Assembly: GCF_037176765.1 (NCBI RefSeq)
Contig: NC_090023.1
Span: forward strand, 104,236,866 to 104,300,865
DNA: 64,000 nt
Direction: 5' to 3'
Source of the DNA: Anolis sagrei
Lineage: Eukaryota; Chordata; Lepidosauria; Squamata; Anolidae
Shown: piece after piece, positions 1-10,732 of the stretch
Position numbering within the stretch: position 1 is the stretch's first letter
How the letters are laid out: each line of letters opens with the position of its first letter
Position numbers and translations under genes: made by a program
Notes under the pieces: generated by a model
Database searches by the model: none
Told to the model about the DNA's origin: nothing
The model's input: the letters and a program-made list of their open reading frames with translations, nothing else

Positions 1-2
1 AG

Positions 3-134
3 CCAGCCTCTGAAAGTCAGAAAGAGGTGGAGAGTGGAGAAGTTATTTATTACGCACCTCAGAATCAGCCATCTATGTGCTTGAAGGATTATGGGAGCTG
101 TTCTCAAAGTTATGTTTCTGAAACCCCCAAATAG
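3..134 (+). CDS. C-terminal coding tail of an upstream gene (partial; possibly SLC9A4)
   Basis: Frame 3 is open from the window edge to a TAG at 132-134 and encodes 43 residues. The tail is rich in Ser, Glu, Gln and Tyr and contains the stretch EVESGEVIYYAPQNQPSMCL. Codon use looks like real coding sequence, and an AATAAA about 350 bases later fits a 3' UTR. There is no acceptor in view, so the exon begins outside the window. In mammals SLC9A4 lies just upstream of SLC9A2 in the same orientation, so it is the expected neighbour. I see no clear match to the mammalian NHE4 C-terminus as I remember it, though this cytoplasmic tail diverges fast. The identity is inference; the coding character is moderately supported. 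Confidence 0.5.
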   Translation, partial: PASESQKEVESGEVIYYAPQNQPSMCLKDYGSCSQSYVSETPK

Positions 135-500
135 TGCTTGGTAAAGAAATTCTTTCCTGTTGAAAAACTGCTGTCTATTATGTCAAAGGACCATAACAGC
201 AGGGAGATGCTAAGAGTTGTAGTCCACAAAAGTAACAGATCCAAGCTTTGCTCTTCTAGTTCATCATCATCATCATATTTTTTTATCTTATAGGTTGACA
301 GGTTGAAAACTAGAGAGGGTTTTTGGAAAAGAAAGGATGTCTAGTAGATGCTGCTAATCATGCAATCAGGTAACACGCAACATCTGCTGAAATTCCCTAT
401 TTTTACAGCTTCACAATCCTTTTCAAGTTCTCATTCTATCAAGCCTTTGACTACCTGCTCAAGACTGTCTTCCTTTTAATAAATTTCACACATACGCAGC
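135..500 (+). other. Probable 3' UTR of the upstream gene
   Basis: This AT-rich noncoding stretch follows the stop codon at 132-134 and contains the first good polyadenylation signal. It is interpreted as the 3' UTR because of that order. No repeat was recognised in it. Confidence 0.4.
478..483 (+). promoter_or_regulatory. Polyadenylation signal AATAAA
   Basis: A canonical hexamer lies 344 bases after the stop codon of the partial upstream CDS, in a T-rich context. It is the likely 3' end signal for that transcript. Confidence 0.4.
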
Positions 501-1574
501 TTTTTGTGTATTTAATACTAATGTAACCTTTATAACCCAAACAAAAGCTGTATGTATATAACCTTATCATTCACAAGTAACTGGGTTTTGGTTTCAGTCA
601 TGAAGTTTTTATGGCTATCTTAATTTACTTTCTAGATTTATAGCTATAGAGCAAAGGCACTAACTGATCTCTGGATATGGAAGAATATAAGTTTTATTTG
701 TTATGCCACCCACAGATTCAACTTTCCTTGATGAAAACTTCAGTACGTGGAAGCTTTTTATAAAAACCTCTAGTTCTTTTCTGTGTATTTAGACAAACTG
801 CTTAGTGCATGTAAATGATAGACCGTTCACCCTGCAAATTTATAGCAGTGCTATAGTGCCAGACTATAAAATCCTTTTGTAATTGTGAAACCAGAGTTCT
901 CTGATGAAGAAGAGTAAATATCTAGCAAGACCACAAATCTCAGAATTGCATAGCACGGAGCCATGGCAGTTGATGTGTTGTCAAATTGCTATAACTCTGC
1001 AGTGTTGATACAGCCTGATATTCCCCTTAACATGGGTAAAGAAAAGAAGATCTCTGTTCTTGAATTCCACACAGCCTAGGTTGTTCGGGACCTCAGCACC
1101 TGAAGGTCTTCTTCCTGTATATACTTGTCTGAGGACAAGAAAGGGAAGGTCTCTTCTGTGTCCTATCGATGGGAACAATGAAGTTCAGGCAGAAATCCTT
1201 CTTTGCTGAGGCCCAATTTGTGCCGGCAGTGGCCTCATTTTAGTGCCAAATTAAAACCTGGCACTTCACCAAACTTTTTGAGGCTTGACAGGGATGAGGA
1301 TTTCTGTTTTAACATACACTGTTCACACAATTTTGAAAGCCATAATATTACTTTAGATTGTTCCAGATGGTTCCAAGTGCTTTGTTTAATGTTATATTGA
1401 CCACATCACTTCCATCAAGATTTTTGGCGTTTTAGCTTTTGTTTGTTTTAGTTATTTTGCAACCTATTTTGTTTTCAATTACATTGTAAGCCATTTTGGA
1501 TCTCAGGAGAAAAGCCCAGCACAGACTGATTGACTGAATGTATTAATAAGCTTCATTGAGATAAACATTTAAAC
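500..1574. other. Intergenic DNA, no gene recognised
   Basis: Only short ORFs without codon bias are present. At about 1470-1545 there is a weak resemblance to the 3' end of an L2/CR1-type LINE (a stretch around 'gtaagccattttggatctc'). Nothing else was recognised. Confidence 0.4.
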
Positions 1575-1697
1575 CAGGCATGGGCAAATTTCGGCCCTCC
1601 AGATCTTTTGGACTTCAGTTTCCAGAAATCCCAAACAGCTTACAGTTTGGTATTGTGGAAGTCCAACACCTGGAGGGCTGAAGTTTGCCCATGCCTG
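1575..1697. mobile_element. hAT-like MITE with perfect 8-bp target duplication
   Basis: The element has inverted ends CAGGCATGGGCAAA...TTTGCCCATGCCTG and a largely palindromic interior. It is flanked on both sides by ATTTAAAC (1567-1574 and 1698-1705), a perfect 8-bp duplication of the kind made by hAT transposases. It is 123 bp, non-coding and non-autonomous. A longer relative with the same ends is at 15647-15829. Confidence 0.85.
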
Positions 1698-3793
1698 ATT
1701 TAAACAGATGTTCTCCCATTATTGTAATTTGAAAATTATAGTGCAGTCATATATTTGAGAAGGGAAACCTATCAGTTAAAATCTCAGTATAGGAAATGCT
1801 TTGCTGAAACATGACTGATCTGCTAGTGTAAAAATGACTTGCTGGATTCTGGAAGAACAGGAAATCTATTCATTGTATCTTCTGTATTGGAAACAAACGT
1901 ATTAGTTAAACAGTAAATTCTGGACTTGCTGTATCACTTTACACAATCTGACTTGGTTACGTCAAAGTCAGGGCATTAAGCCTAAGCAGAATTCATGATA
2001 TGGTGACTACATTGTTCATGGACTTAATTAGAGAAATATTCCTTTCGATTGTGCCAGTCTGTCCTGAGCCCTTTGTTTCTAAGAGTGAATGTGGAGCTAA
2101 TTATTTTGTGTAGCAGGCTCCTAGCAAAAGCTAATGCAAAAAAATGTAAATTATTTATCCAATTGTACTGGATTTTGGTTGGAGGAAGTTCATATGAACA
2201 ATCTTTAGCCCTTTAATTCAATATTCTCTAATATATGAACAACTGAAAGTAACTCTGAAGCACATTGTAGATTCATTGAGAGATGAGGCTAATGGGAAGG
2301 GAAATAGTGTGACAACCCACAGGAAGACAATCTGATCAATTACCCTTCAAAACCTTTTAAGAAATGATAATTTGTTCATTTACTTTTATGGAGCACTTCT
2401 CTCTTTTCAGAACTGTACTAAGTGCCAAGTATTTCAAGACTAAGAAAATTTTAGAACCTATTCACCCCTTATGATTGGATTGATCATAAAAGTCCTTTGT
2501 GTTAGAACATAAATGGACAAGCCTTTGTATATAAGGGAGTATAATTCATCATCATTCTGCAGTAATTCCATAACTTCATTAGTTTTCACACAAAACACCA
2601 GTCATTTGTGTGCTGTGAGAAATGTATTTTCTCATTTAGCTCTTTCCTGTGAATGAATGAGATCTATAAAAATGAGATTTTCATAGCAATATAATGGAAT
2701 CACACATATCTCTTGCCAAGTAATATTAGCTTTGAATTTAGATACTCCTAATGGATTAAAGGCATTGTATTTCTCTAAAATACTGCTACATTGAAAATAT
2801 GTCAAGTTCTTCCAAGGGGTGTAAACTAGTATTACATAGCATCAGCATGTACTTGGTAGGGCTAATGTCCCTTCTACACTGCGATATAATCCAGATTATC
2901 AAAGCAGATAATCCACATTGTTTGCTTTGAACTGGATTATATGAGCCTACCCTGCCATATACCATATATACTTGAAGATAAACCCAGTTTTTCAGCCCCT
3001 TTGTCAGCTGAAAAAGCCTCCCTCAGCTTATAATGAGGTCAAGCTGGGTGGCAGAGTATGTATTCTTTTACAAATCCTCCCTCACTCCTTCGCTTCTCCA
3101 GAACATTGCAAATCTGCAGTATTTATTATTATTAGTGTGAAGTCAAAAGGGAGGGAAGGAGGAAAAGGAGATATATTTCATTTCCGCCTTGTTTGTATGG
3201 TTCTCTTTCAAACCCACCCAATTTCCTGCAAAGAAACCAGAAGTGATATTTCTGGTGGGGAAGAAGCAATATCTATTCCATTCTTCCCCTATATCTGTTT
3301 ACAAAGGAAAATGAAGCCCTATATTTGCAAAAGTCAGCAACATAAGGTGTGTATTTTTTATTCCTAAGGAAAAAAATAGGGTGGGTTTTTTTGGGGGGTG
3401 GGTGGGTGTTAAAAAGCTTTTTCTGGCTATGTTTAGAGTTTGAAAATGGGAAAAATAAAAGAGGTGGGAAAGGGAAGGAGAAAAGATGCCAAAGTTTTTT
3501 CGGGGGGGGGGGGGGGCTTTGCTTGCATTACTTCCTTGGGCAAATGCATGTTCCAAAGCTTGTAAATAATATATAGATTCCCCCCCTAGAAATCTTTGCA
3601 AGCCCTGTGTTATCTGTACATATCTATATGCATATTCATCTTATATATCAATTTCCCCTGAAATCTTTTGGAAGCCTGATTTCTGTGTATCTAAATGTAT
3701 TCACTTTATATGTGCATTTTTGTTCCCTTTGCCGGCCTTATAGATCAGAGAGAAAGGGGGGGGGGAATGTCTAGATAGATATAAACATAGATA

Positions 3794-4100
3794 CAGGGGC
3801 GGCTCAACCCATTACGCAAAGTAAGCATTTGCAGTATAGTTGATTTTGCCCAGGGGTGTTCTTGAGGTGCTCTTGGGGGAAAATAGACCTTGACATATGC
3901 TAGTTGTAATTACTGTGATATATAGTTCACCTACAATCAAAGAGGATTCTGAACTCCACCAATGATGGAATTAAACCAAATATGGCACACAGAACTCCCA
4001 CGACAAACAGAAAATATATATCAGTGATTGGTTGGGGGGGGGGCACCAAAATACTGTTTGCTTAACGTTGAAAATTACCTAGGGCGACCTCTGCATAGAT
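3794..4100. mobile_element. Interspersed repeat beginning CAGGGGCGGCTCAACC
   Basis: The segment starts with a GC-rich terminus of a family common in anole-like genomes and ends near 'cctagggcgacctctgc'. Its middle (about 3915-4015) resembles one unit of the ~137-bp repeat found in the Helitron at 19866-21745 ('ccaccaatgatgga', 'ggcacacagaac'). It is therefore probably a composite. Confidence 0.4.
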
Positions 4101-4254
4101 ATATAGGGCTTGCAAATATTTCAGGGGGGAAATGCATATATAGAGAGAGAGGTTTTGCAAATGCTTCAGGGGGAGGTGCCTATGTGAAATTAGCATATAT
4201 AATTATAGATCTATATCTAGCTCTGCATTGTTTATATAAGCATTGAATGCTTGC

Positions 4255-4965
4255 CTGTTACTATGTCGGAAGCTGGCATGAGTCCCCATGAGGAAATAGG
4301 ATGGGATGATGATGATGATGATGATTATTATTATTATTATTTGAAACATAACAAGATGAGTCCAAAGCAGACAAGATCACTCTGCTGGCTGTTGTATTGG
4401 ATCACACGTCGGACACTTCCCAAGTGTTTAGGACTGTGTGATGTATAGGCAAATAATGCATGCAGAGCCCAGTAAGGTGGCCTTCTGTAGCTGGCAGATG
4501 GTAATTTTGTCAGTGCCAATTGTGTTTAAGTGCAGGCCAAGGTGTTTAGGCACTGCACCCAGTGTGCCAATCACCACTGGGACCACCTTGACTGGCTTGT
4601 CCCAGAGTCTTTGCAGTTTGATCTTTAAATCCTCATATAGTGTCAGCTTTTCCAGTTGTTTCTCTTCAATCCTTCTGTCACCTTGGATTGCAACATCGAC
4701 GATCCATACTTTGATTTTTTAACAAGATTGTGAGGTCAGGGGTATTGTGCTCCAAAACTCTGTCTGTCTGAATTCAGAAGTCCCAGAGTAGTTTGATGTG
4801 TTCATTTTCTGTAACTTTTTCCAGTTTGTGATCCCACCAGTTCTTTGACGCAGGCAGATGGTATTCGTGGCACAAGTTCCAATGAATCATCTGAGCAACG
4901 GTGTTATGCCTCTGCTTGTAGTCTGTCTGCATGATCTTCTTGCAGCAGCTGAGGATGTGATCTAT
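4255..4965 (-). mobile_element. LINE 3' coding end, R4/Dong-like (tentative)
   Basis: The minus strand reads as the C-terminal part of a non-LTR retrotransposon polyprotein, including VKVVPVVIGTLGAVPKHLGL followed by an IGTDKITICQLQKATLLG-like block. I associate that pair of motifs with LINEs carrying a restriction-like endonuclease (R4/Dong/Rex6 group), which are present in Anolis. A (ATG)n/(ATT)n simple repeat at about 4306-4341 marks its 3' side. No upstream reverse-transcriptase motifs are in view, so the copy is 5'-truncated. The clade assignment is from memory. Confidence 0.5.
4306..4341. repeat. (GAT)n/(TAT)n trinucleotide repeat
   Basis: A run of about six GAT units is followed by about five TAT units, at the 3' side of the LINE fragment. 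It is probably derived from that LINE's tail. Confidence 0.8.
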
Positions 4966-5319
4966 TGTATTTTTATTATTAAAGTTATTGTTGATACCAT
5001 GTTGTGTTTGTTGACCCTACATTTCCACTTACAGAGCTTGTTTACTGTTTTTCTTTGAAATACACTATTCAAAAACAAGTAACCTACTGATGCCTCAATT
5101 AATGTCATTTTATTGGTATCTATTTTTATTTTGAAATTTACCAGTAGCTGCTGCATTTCCTACCCTTGGCTTATATGCAAGTCAATACGTTTTCCCAGTT
5201 TTTTGTGGTAAAATTAGGTGGCTTGGCTTATATTTGGGTTGGCTTATACTTGAGTATATACAGTAATTCAGTTCAAAGGAGAAAATCTGGATTTTATATG
5301 GCAGTGTAGATTGGGCCTC

Positions 5320-6242
5320 AGATAAATACATTTGATCTGTTTGATCTCTACAGGTCAATAAAGATGACATCTTTATCAATGATGACTGGCCATGGTAGTT
5401 AAGTTATATTTTACTGCTAATTTTAGAGGCAGTGTACCTCTAAATAACATAAATGATGGCTTGTTCTGCATTCTTGTCTTATAATCTTCTTTGTCCCATA
5501 GTCAAATTTCAGGTTAACCACTGGTGACATAGGAAAGCATGCTAAAATGTCACATGTTTTCTTTTTGCAGGACATTCTTCCTGCTAGATCTTCTGCTTAG
5601 TGTTATAAGAAGGAATAAGGAGTAAGACTTTCTGGGCCATAGATTGATACACTGTCCTGTCATTCCTGCTTTGTGTGTACTATGCTCTGTAATGATATCT
5701 TGTGTTGCAGTGCAATTAGTTCATGTTTCAAAAGTATCTTGTCATAGAAAACAGTGTACCATATAAAGGAAAATTATTGATGACTTCAAGCTAGAAAAGT
5801 GGTGCTTATATCACTTTGACTATTTTGGGGATACTAGACAAAAATATGTCTAATATTTCCTTGCATAATGCTTTCTTATAGATGCCTCAAAGGCAGCATC
5901 AGGTGCAGCTCCAGGAAGGGCAAAATGTAGGTCTTGGTCCTACAGATATGAGTTTTTGTTTCCACCCATGAAATTTTGTCTTCAGTATCTAATTTTGTAG
6001 CATTCCAGTAATTTCAAACTTTACTTAATAGTTTAGGCATCAAAAGGGGTGGTAGTGGATAGACAAAGTTATCAAGGGAATGGGAACACAGCCAATCTAA
6101 TATTTTCTGAGTGTGAACAATCTTCAATGTATCACTCTGTAATGACTGAAATTTAGAGTCTGAAGGAAAATTTCATAGGGAGCAAATTCTTACTTGGAGG
6201 CAATGGCTTCATCAGACTCCTGGACCAAACAGCCACTAACCA
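5320..6242. other. Intergenic DNA, no gene recognised
   Basis: There are no ORFs with coding character and no repeat ends I can identify. Confidence 0.4.
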
Positions 6243-6434
6243 CATTTTCACAGCAGGGATTTAAAGTGGGTAGCCCCACATTTCTACTGCCTGCCAAATT
6301 TTGGGGAATGTAGTTTAGAGCAGGATCTTTTCAATTCTCAACTACAGAGGTCCATTCCTTGCCAAACTATATTTTCCAGAATTCTGCAGCAGCATAAATG
6401 TGGGGCTTCCTGCTTTAAAGCCATGGTGTGATAA
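6243..6434. mobile_element. MITE with ~40-bp imperfect inverted ends
   Basis: The left end contains ATTTAAAGTGGGTAGCCCCA and the right end, reverse-complemented, contains CTTTAAAGCAGGAAGCCCCA followed by CATTTATGCTGCTGC. The ends pair over about 40 bases with several mismatches. The interior carries 'ttttccagaattctg'-type sequence also seen near 50330, suggesting a related copy there. No target duplication was confirmed. Confidence 0.5.
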
Positions 6435-7671
6435 CATCAACAGTTGTGATAACACTTGGGAACTTGATACTCTACTACTACTAGGCAGGATATTAGCCAT
6501 TTTCCTAAGGAGGAGGTGGAGATTTGTTGATGTTTGGACACAGCCAGGTTGTTATTTCCTGTCTTATTACAGGGCATATAATATTCATTTGGGCCTCATT
6601 TCCTGTCATTTAAGTAGGTTTGAAATTGGCTGGGCAGGGAAACCTAATTCACAACTGAAGTACTCCAAACTTTTCTAAGCTCTGCCGGGTAGATAGAAGT
6701 CAGGGAGGAGTGAAATTGCTGCTCTCCTTCTACTCTATCCCTCCCCCTCCTCAGTTCCCTCTACTTATTCATTTATTATAGTATTGTTGTTAACAACAAC
6801 ATTCCTATTCCTGATAGCACCAGAGCTGGAGCAAATCCTTTCCCTTCTTGGAGGCATGATGATAATTCAAAAGAGTTACTTTAAATGTATAGCTCCCCAC
6901 CCAGCCAATATGGTCACTAAGAATAATGGTCCAGAAATAGCATTTTCAAGTTCTAAGAAGAAGTGGGAAGAGTGTCCCACTTTGGATTTCGTCCTCCTAA
7001 TGAGGTCCTATCTCAGAGGGAACTGACCTACCTTATAGCTCTGGGATGCCATTCAGTGGACTATAGGATCACAGCCTAAATGTATCTTACAGCCACACCA
7101 CAAGATAGCAGGCTTTAGGCCCCATCTACACTGGCATATAATGCAGTTTGAAACTGTATATAAAACTGCAGATTTGGGCCCCCTGCCATGTTTAGCTTCC
7201 CATATGGCTAAATCAGACACAAATGGGTAGAAGACCAAAGCAGAGGTTTATTCTCAATGGCCAGAGAGAATGTCAGCAGAGAAAGCACTCTAAAGTACTG
7301 GCATAACACAATTGAAAATACAGAGCATGCTTATTTCATTTGACAGTCATTCAAGAAATCTGTACCCAGCTCCTGATTGGGTGAAAAACTGTCTGGCTAG
7401 GATCTGCATCCTGAATGGCTCAGGACCCTGTTGGATATCATTGTTGGTTGACTTTTTGAGTGGCAGAAAATTCAATAAACTGTCATTGAAACATTTGAAG
7501 TGTAAATCCATTTAATGGTCCACTTCTGAGAGGGGCATGATATGAAAGGGATGCAGTGTTTAGCAATATGCAATGGGTCCTTGATTGGCTTAATAGGTTA
7601 CCTCTGGTTAGCACACTAGAATTAGTCCAATGTACACAATGGATACTTGGGGATGGTGACCATCTTAACAG

Positions 7672-7806
7672 GGGAAGCTATTTGGTAGGCACTAGCACTC
7701 TTTGGTAGAGAAGCCTAAAGAACCCACAGTTCCCAGGATTTCCATAGCATTGACTCTTGACAGCTACAGTAGTGACAACTCCATTCATTCTACAGTGCAG
7801 ATGCAC
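7672..7806. mobile_element. Palindromic MITE copy ('...TACAGTGCAGATGCACC' family)
   Basis: Contains the family blocks 'actctttggtagagaagcct', 'cccaggatttccatagca' and an end with TCTACAGTGCAGATGCACC. Other copies are at 11285, 18405 and (less clearly) 33000 and 39640. The family interior is an imperfect palindrome around 'actacaactcccatgattcc'. Confidence 0.5.
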
Positions 7807-7962
7807 CATTATTCATCTCTTTCCATTTCTCTTTCTAACAGCTGATCTTTTCACTCAGGCAGAATTAACTGTAAATATTTTGGGAAATTATGCTTGGAAA
7901 TATCCAGATTATGCTTGAAGAAAGATACTTGCAAGTTAGAAAATTGTTTTATTATCCTAGTT

Positions 7963-7993
<31 letters not shown>

Positions 7994-8050
7994 TTTTGTT
8001 TTATATCCCGGCTTCTCTATCTCATTGAGGGACTCAGAGTGGTCTAATGT
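7963..8050 (-). mobile_element. L2/CR1-type LINE 3' end with (TTTA)n tail
   Basis: A (TTTA)n run at about 7963-7997 is followed by 'tatatcccggcttctctatc...gggactcagagtggt'. This is the reverse complement of the 'gaccactctgagtccc...gggatataaaataaat' tail of squamate L2/CR1-type LINEs or of SINEs that borrowed it. It is a short fossil. Confidence 0.55.
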
Positions 8051-8434
8051 ATCAGAATATAAATTGTCAGATATCAAAGTGACATTCCCCAAAGCTGCAC
8101 AGGGGGGAAATAATTGTATTTTATCTTATATGATGTTGGTTGGATATTAGAGCTGAATAATTGTGCTGCAGTTTGGTATATGACATCAGGAGAACATTTT
8201 TCGCTTTTCAATTTTTAAATAGTTTATGTTTAAATATTAAACAGGGAGTCAGATTACTGTGGCTTAAAAGGCCATTAAATAAATATTGTGTAGATATGTT
8301 GTGATCTCCATCTTTGTATATATATATTGATAAATTATCTGTGCAGTCATTCTCTGATATTGTGATGGTCCAAAATAGAAGCATACAACAGGTCCATTTG
8401 GGCATAATATTTTTGTCTTCAAAGAGAAAAAGAA

Positions 8435-8515
8435 TAAGAAACCACCTTGAATCTCTCCCCCCCCCCCACCCCAAGGTGGGAAAGACGGTATATAAATAAA
8501 GTAAATAAATAATAG
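8435..8515 (+). mobile_element. L2/CR1-type LINE 3' end, sense
   Basis: Reads 'aaaccaccttgaatctctcc' then a C run, 'aaggtgggaaagacggtata' and an (AAATAAAT) tail. It is the sense version of the tail described at 7963. Confidence 0.5.
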
Positions 8516-8591
8516 ATTCCCAATTATTCTTGTGACCAAGAAAACATATAGTTTTAGTATGTTAGTATTTTCAGGAAGTAAATTCTTAGGT

Positions 8592-8621
8592 ACATTTTCT
8601 GTTCCTTGGAACAGAAAATGT
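8592..8621. repeat. Perfect 30-bp palindrome
   Basis: ACATTTTCTGTTCC and its exact complement flank a 2-base centre (TT). A partial repeat of the middle ('gttccaaggaaca') follows at once. It can form a 14-bp hairpin. Confidence 0.85.
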
Positions 8622-9025
8622 TCCAAGGAACATTTATTTTCCATAGAAGGTCACCACATGTTTTTATATCCCACTACATGACTTATCATTGAAATATAGT
8701 TCTGTCCACTTATGAATGTGTTGTGATATTGAGAGAAGGTGCTAATATGGTAATCTGCAATCTAAGCCAAAGTGGCACCACTGGACTAACACAGGAGAGA
8801 TCCTCTCATCTGAGTGCAGTTAAAAAATTATTACATAATACAAAAAGCTCTTTAAAATAAAGCAGATGTGGGTGACTGAAACCCTTCACATTTGTTTGGC
8901 TTACAATCTTTACTAGCATAGGTAATGTTGAATGAAATTTGTGCTCCAAAAAACATTTAAAGGGCCAAAGTTTTCAATAGTTGAAAGAAATCATAGCATA
9001 TTCCAAAGAGACATTTGGGGGCCTG

Positions 9026-9550
9026 GAGAACAGAAGGCAACATGCAGGCCCGTAGCCAGGATTTCATTTTTTTTTTGGGGGGGGGGGAGCTGAATTTTTT
9101 TCAGGGGGGTTTCGGGGGGGGGCTGAGTTTCGGGGGGGGCTGAGTCTGAGTGAAAGAGGGTCTGGCCTAGCAAACTTCTTGTATCATTACCCCAATACCC
9201 CCATGCATATGGGATATATTGAGTATGGTGATCAGATCATGAAATGAATAAACATAACAGTTTAAATAATGCACCAGTAAGGGTTTTTCGCGAACCACCA
9301 TGAGAATTTCGGGGGGGGGGGGGCTGAAGCCCCTCAAGCCCCCCCCCCCCCCTATATGCCTGGGATATACCCCTTTGATCCTGAAAACCCTAGAATGAGA
9401 CCATCCAAAATGAAACCACAGATAGTGCCAGAATATGAAACTCCCAGGTCAGATCACAGAAATAATAGAGTTGGAGGAGACCATACAGGCCATCTAGTCC
9501 AACCCCCTGCCATGCAGGAAAAGCACAATCAAAGCACCCTTCAATAAGCT
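9026..9550 (-). mobile_element. CR1-like LINE fragment, copy A (interrupted)
   Basis: After the GC-rich insertion is removed, this segment parallels 10531-10732 along its length. Its right part contains 'agagttggaggagaccat' and 'ccatctagtccaaccccctg', the reverse complement of the CR1 3' region. The pair shows a duplicated repeat-bearing segment, or two insertions of one subfamily. Confidence 0.55.
9045..9363. mobile_element. GC-rich insertion with CAGGC...GCCTG ends
   Basis: The insert begins CAGGCCCGTAGCCAGGATTT and ends near 'tatatgcctgg'. It contains several G or C homopolymers of 7-14 bases. The paralogous segment at 10531 reads 'ggcaacatgatatac' without it, so this is a genuine insertion with a readable empty site. 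No clear target duplication is visible, and the superfamily is unknown to me. Confidence 0.6.
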
Positions 9551-9727
9551 GCTTGGGCCTCACTTATTGCCATGTGTCCCATGTAGGAAGAAAGGTGTGA
9601 TATGTATATAATATAAATAAAATAAGAACATAAAATACCTTATAGAATTACTCTGAGATTAGAAAAAAACCCCAAGAACTGTATATGTCCCCTTCCTCCA
9701 TACTGTAAAGGCAGGATATAATCGTAA

Positions 9728-9749
9728 CCCCCCCCCCCCCCCCCCCCCC
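9728..9749. repeat. Poly-C tract
   Basis: An uninterrupted run of about 20 C residues. Assembly length may be unreliable here. Confidence 0.8.
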
Positions 9750-9799
9750 GCAAAATGGCCCACCAATGGCACTTTCATGGATAACATAGATGAGGGTTT

Positions 9800-10530
9800 G
9801 GCTTTTGAGATAGTGCCCAGTCAGAAACAGCAACTCCCTCAACAACATCCAGAAGCAACAACTACTCAGCCTGCTGACCAAATTCAAGAGGCATCTGTGG
9901 AGCAGGCTGAGGAAGAGTTAATGGTACCTTAGCAGAAAATAGAAAAGTCCTAGCTGAGGCATTCAGCTAGACTCACGGAGAAGATGGCCAGCAACTGGGA
10001 TCAGCTGTGAAAGCAGCATTTAAGGGTCTACAGTGTGCTACCCGATTGTTGGCTGCAACGTTTGAAACCAAGCCTTGGAGCTTGTGCTCTAGAGACCTGT
10101 GAATGCTGTTGGAACTTTGGACTGCTTTGTGATTTCAGTGTTGGATTCATGGACACATTTTTGTCATTTGGAAGTTTGGTAATTGAATTGACTCAAGACT
10201 GTTATCTGACTCCTCTTCTACTTTTTCCTTTGAAATTTGTTGTTACTGAGAACTAATTGGCTGACCTAGGATTATATGATTACTGGTGATTCTAGAGTGA
10301 AGTATCTTTCTGTGGTGGTGGAATTGCATATTCCTGAGGCAAGAGGCCATGCTGCTGGTAGTAGTGCTCCTGGTAAGGTCTCCCAAGTCAAACAGACTTT
10401 TGCTGAGGAGCCAGGCTAAATGTGCTAAACAGCTATTGGTCAGAAGCTGTACTGGAGGGAGGGGGATTACATTGGTGGTGAATCTCTCAGGAACAATGGT
10501 AGTGCCACTATAGATACCACTTATTAGGAC
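9800..10530. other. Intergenic DNA of unknown origin
   Basis: The stretch contains fairly GC-balanced sequence with short ORFs (for example around 10035-10256), and may be an old retroelement remnant. I could not classify it and see no convincing gene. Confidence 0.25.
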
Positions 10531-10732
10531 AGAACAGAAGGCAACATGATATACCCATTTTATCTTGAAAACTCTAGAATGAGACCACCCAAAATGAAAC
10601 CACAGATAATGCCAGAATTTGAAACTTTCAGGTCGGATCATAGAATAATAAAAGTTGGAGAAGACCACATGAGCCATAGTCCAACCCCCTGCTGTGCAGG
10701 AAAAGCACAATCAACACACCCTTCAATAAGCT
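10531..10732 (-). mobile_element. CR1-like LINE fragment, copy B (uninterrupted)
   Basis: Parallels copy A at 9026-9550, from 'agaacagaaggcaacatg' to 'cacccttcaataagct', and lacks the 319-bp GC-rich insert. It contains 'agttggagaagaccacatg' and 'agtccaaccccctgctgtgc', the antisense CR1 3' region. Confidence 0.55.

Larger units (their letters stand above)
2960..5264. mobile_element. DNA transposon with 'TATATACTTGA...' terminal inverted repeats, inserted in a MITE
   Basis: The left end reads CATATATACTTGAAGATAA. The right end, reverse-complemented, reads TGTATATACTCAAGTATAAG, so the two are imperfect inverted repeats of about 25 bp. The element interrupts the older MITE in a TATA-rich target. 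No transposase ORF survives. The interior holds other repeats: a 'CAGGGGCGGCTCAACC' element at 3794 and a LINE 3' end at about 4255-4965. I remember this end sequence as common in reptile genomes but cannot name the superfamily safely. Confidence 0.55.
2868..5318. mobile_element. Palindromic MITE split by a 2.3-kb insertion
   Basis: The left part (2868-2959) carries the family pattern of a CCCTTCTACACTGC-like end followed by TTTGCTTTGAACTGGATTAT. The right part (5265-5318) resumes with an 'attcagttcaaagg' core and ends in GGCAGTGTAGATTGGGCC. Together they make one copy of the palindromic MITE family also seen whole at 27972, 28269 and 55855. The material between them is a separate, younger element. 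Confidence 0.6.

Noticed and set aside
4251-4448. 65-codon ORF with poly-Asp/poly-Tyr
   Set aside because: It reads the (GAT)n/(TAT)n repeat antisense to a LINE end.
7190-7640. Possible solo LTR of a retroelement
   Set aside because: The sequence has an LTR-like feel (a 'tttattctcaatgg' stretch) but I found no defined ends, no duplicated flanks and no polyadenylation structure, so I do not call it.
10243-10710. 155-codon minus-strand ORF
   Set aside because: It overlaps the CR1-like copy B and unclassified DNA, with no recognisable protein features.
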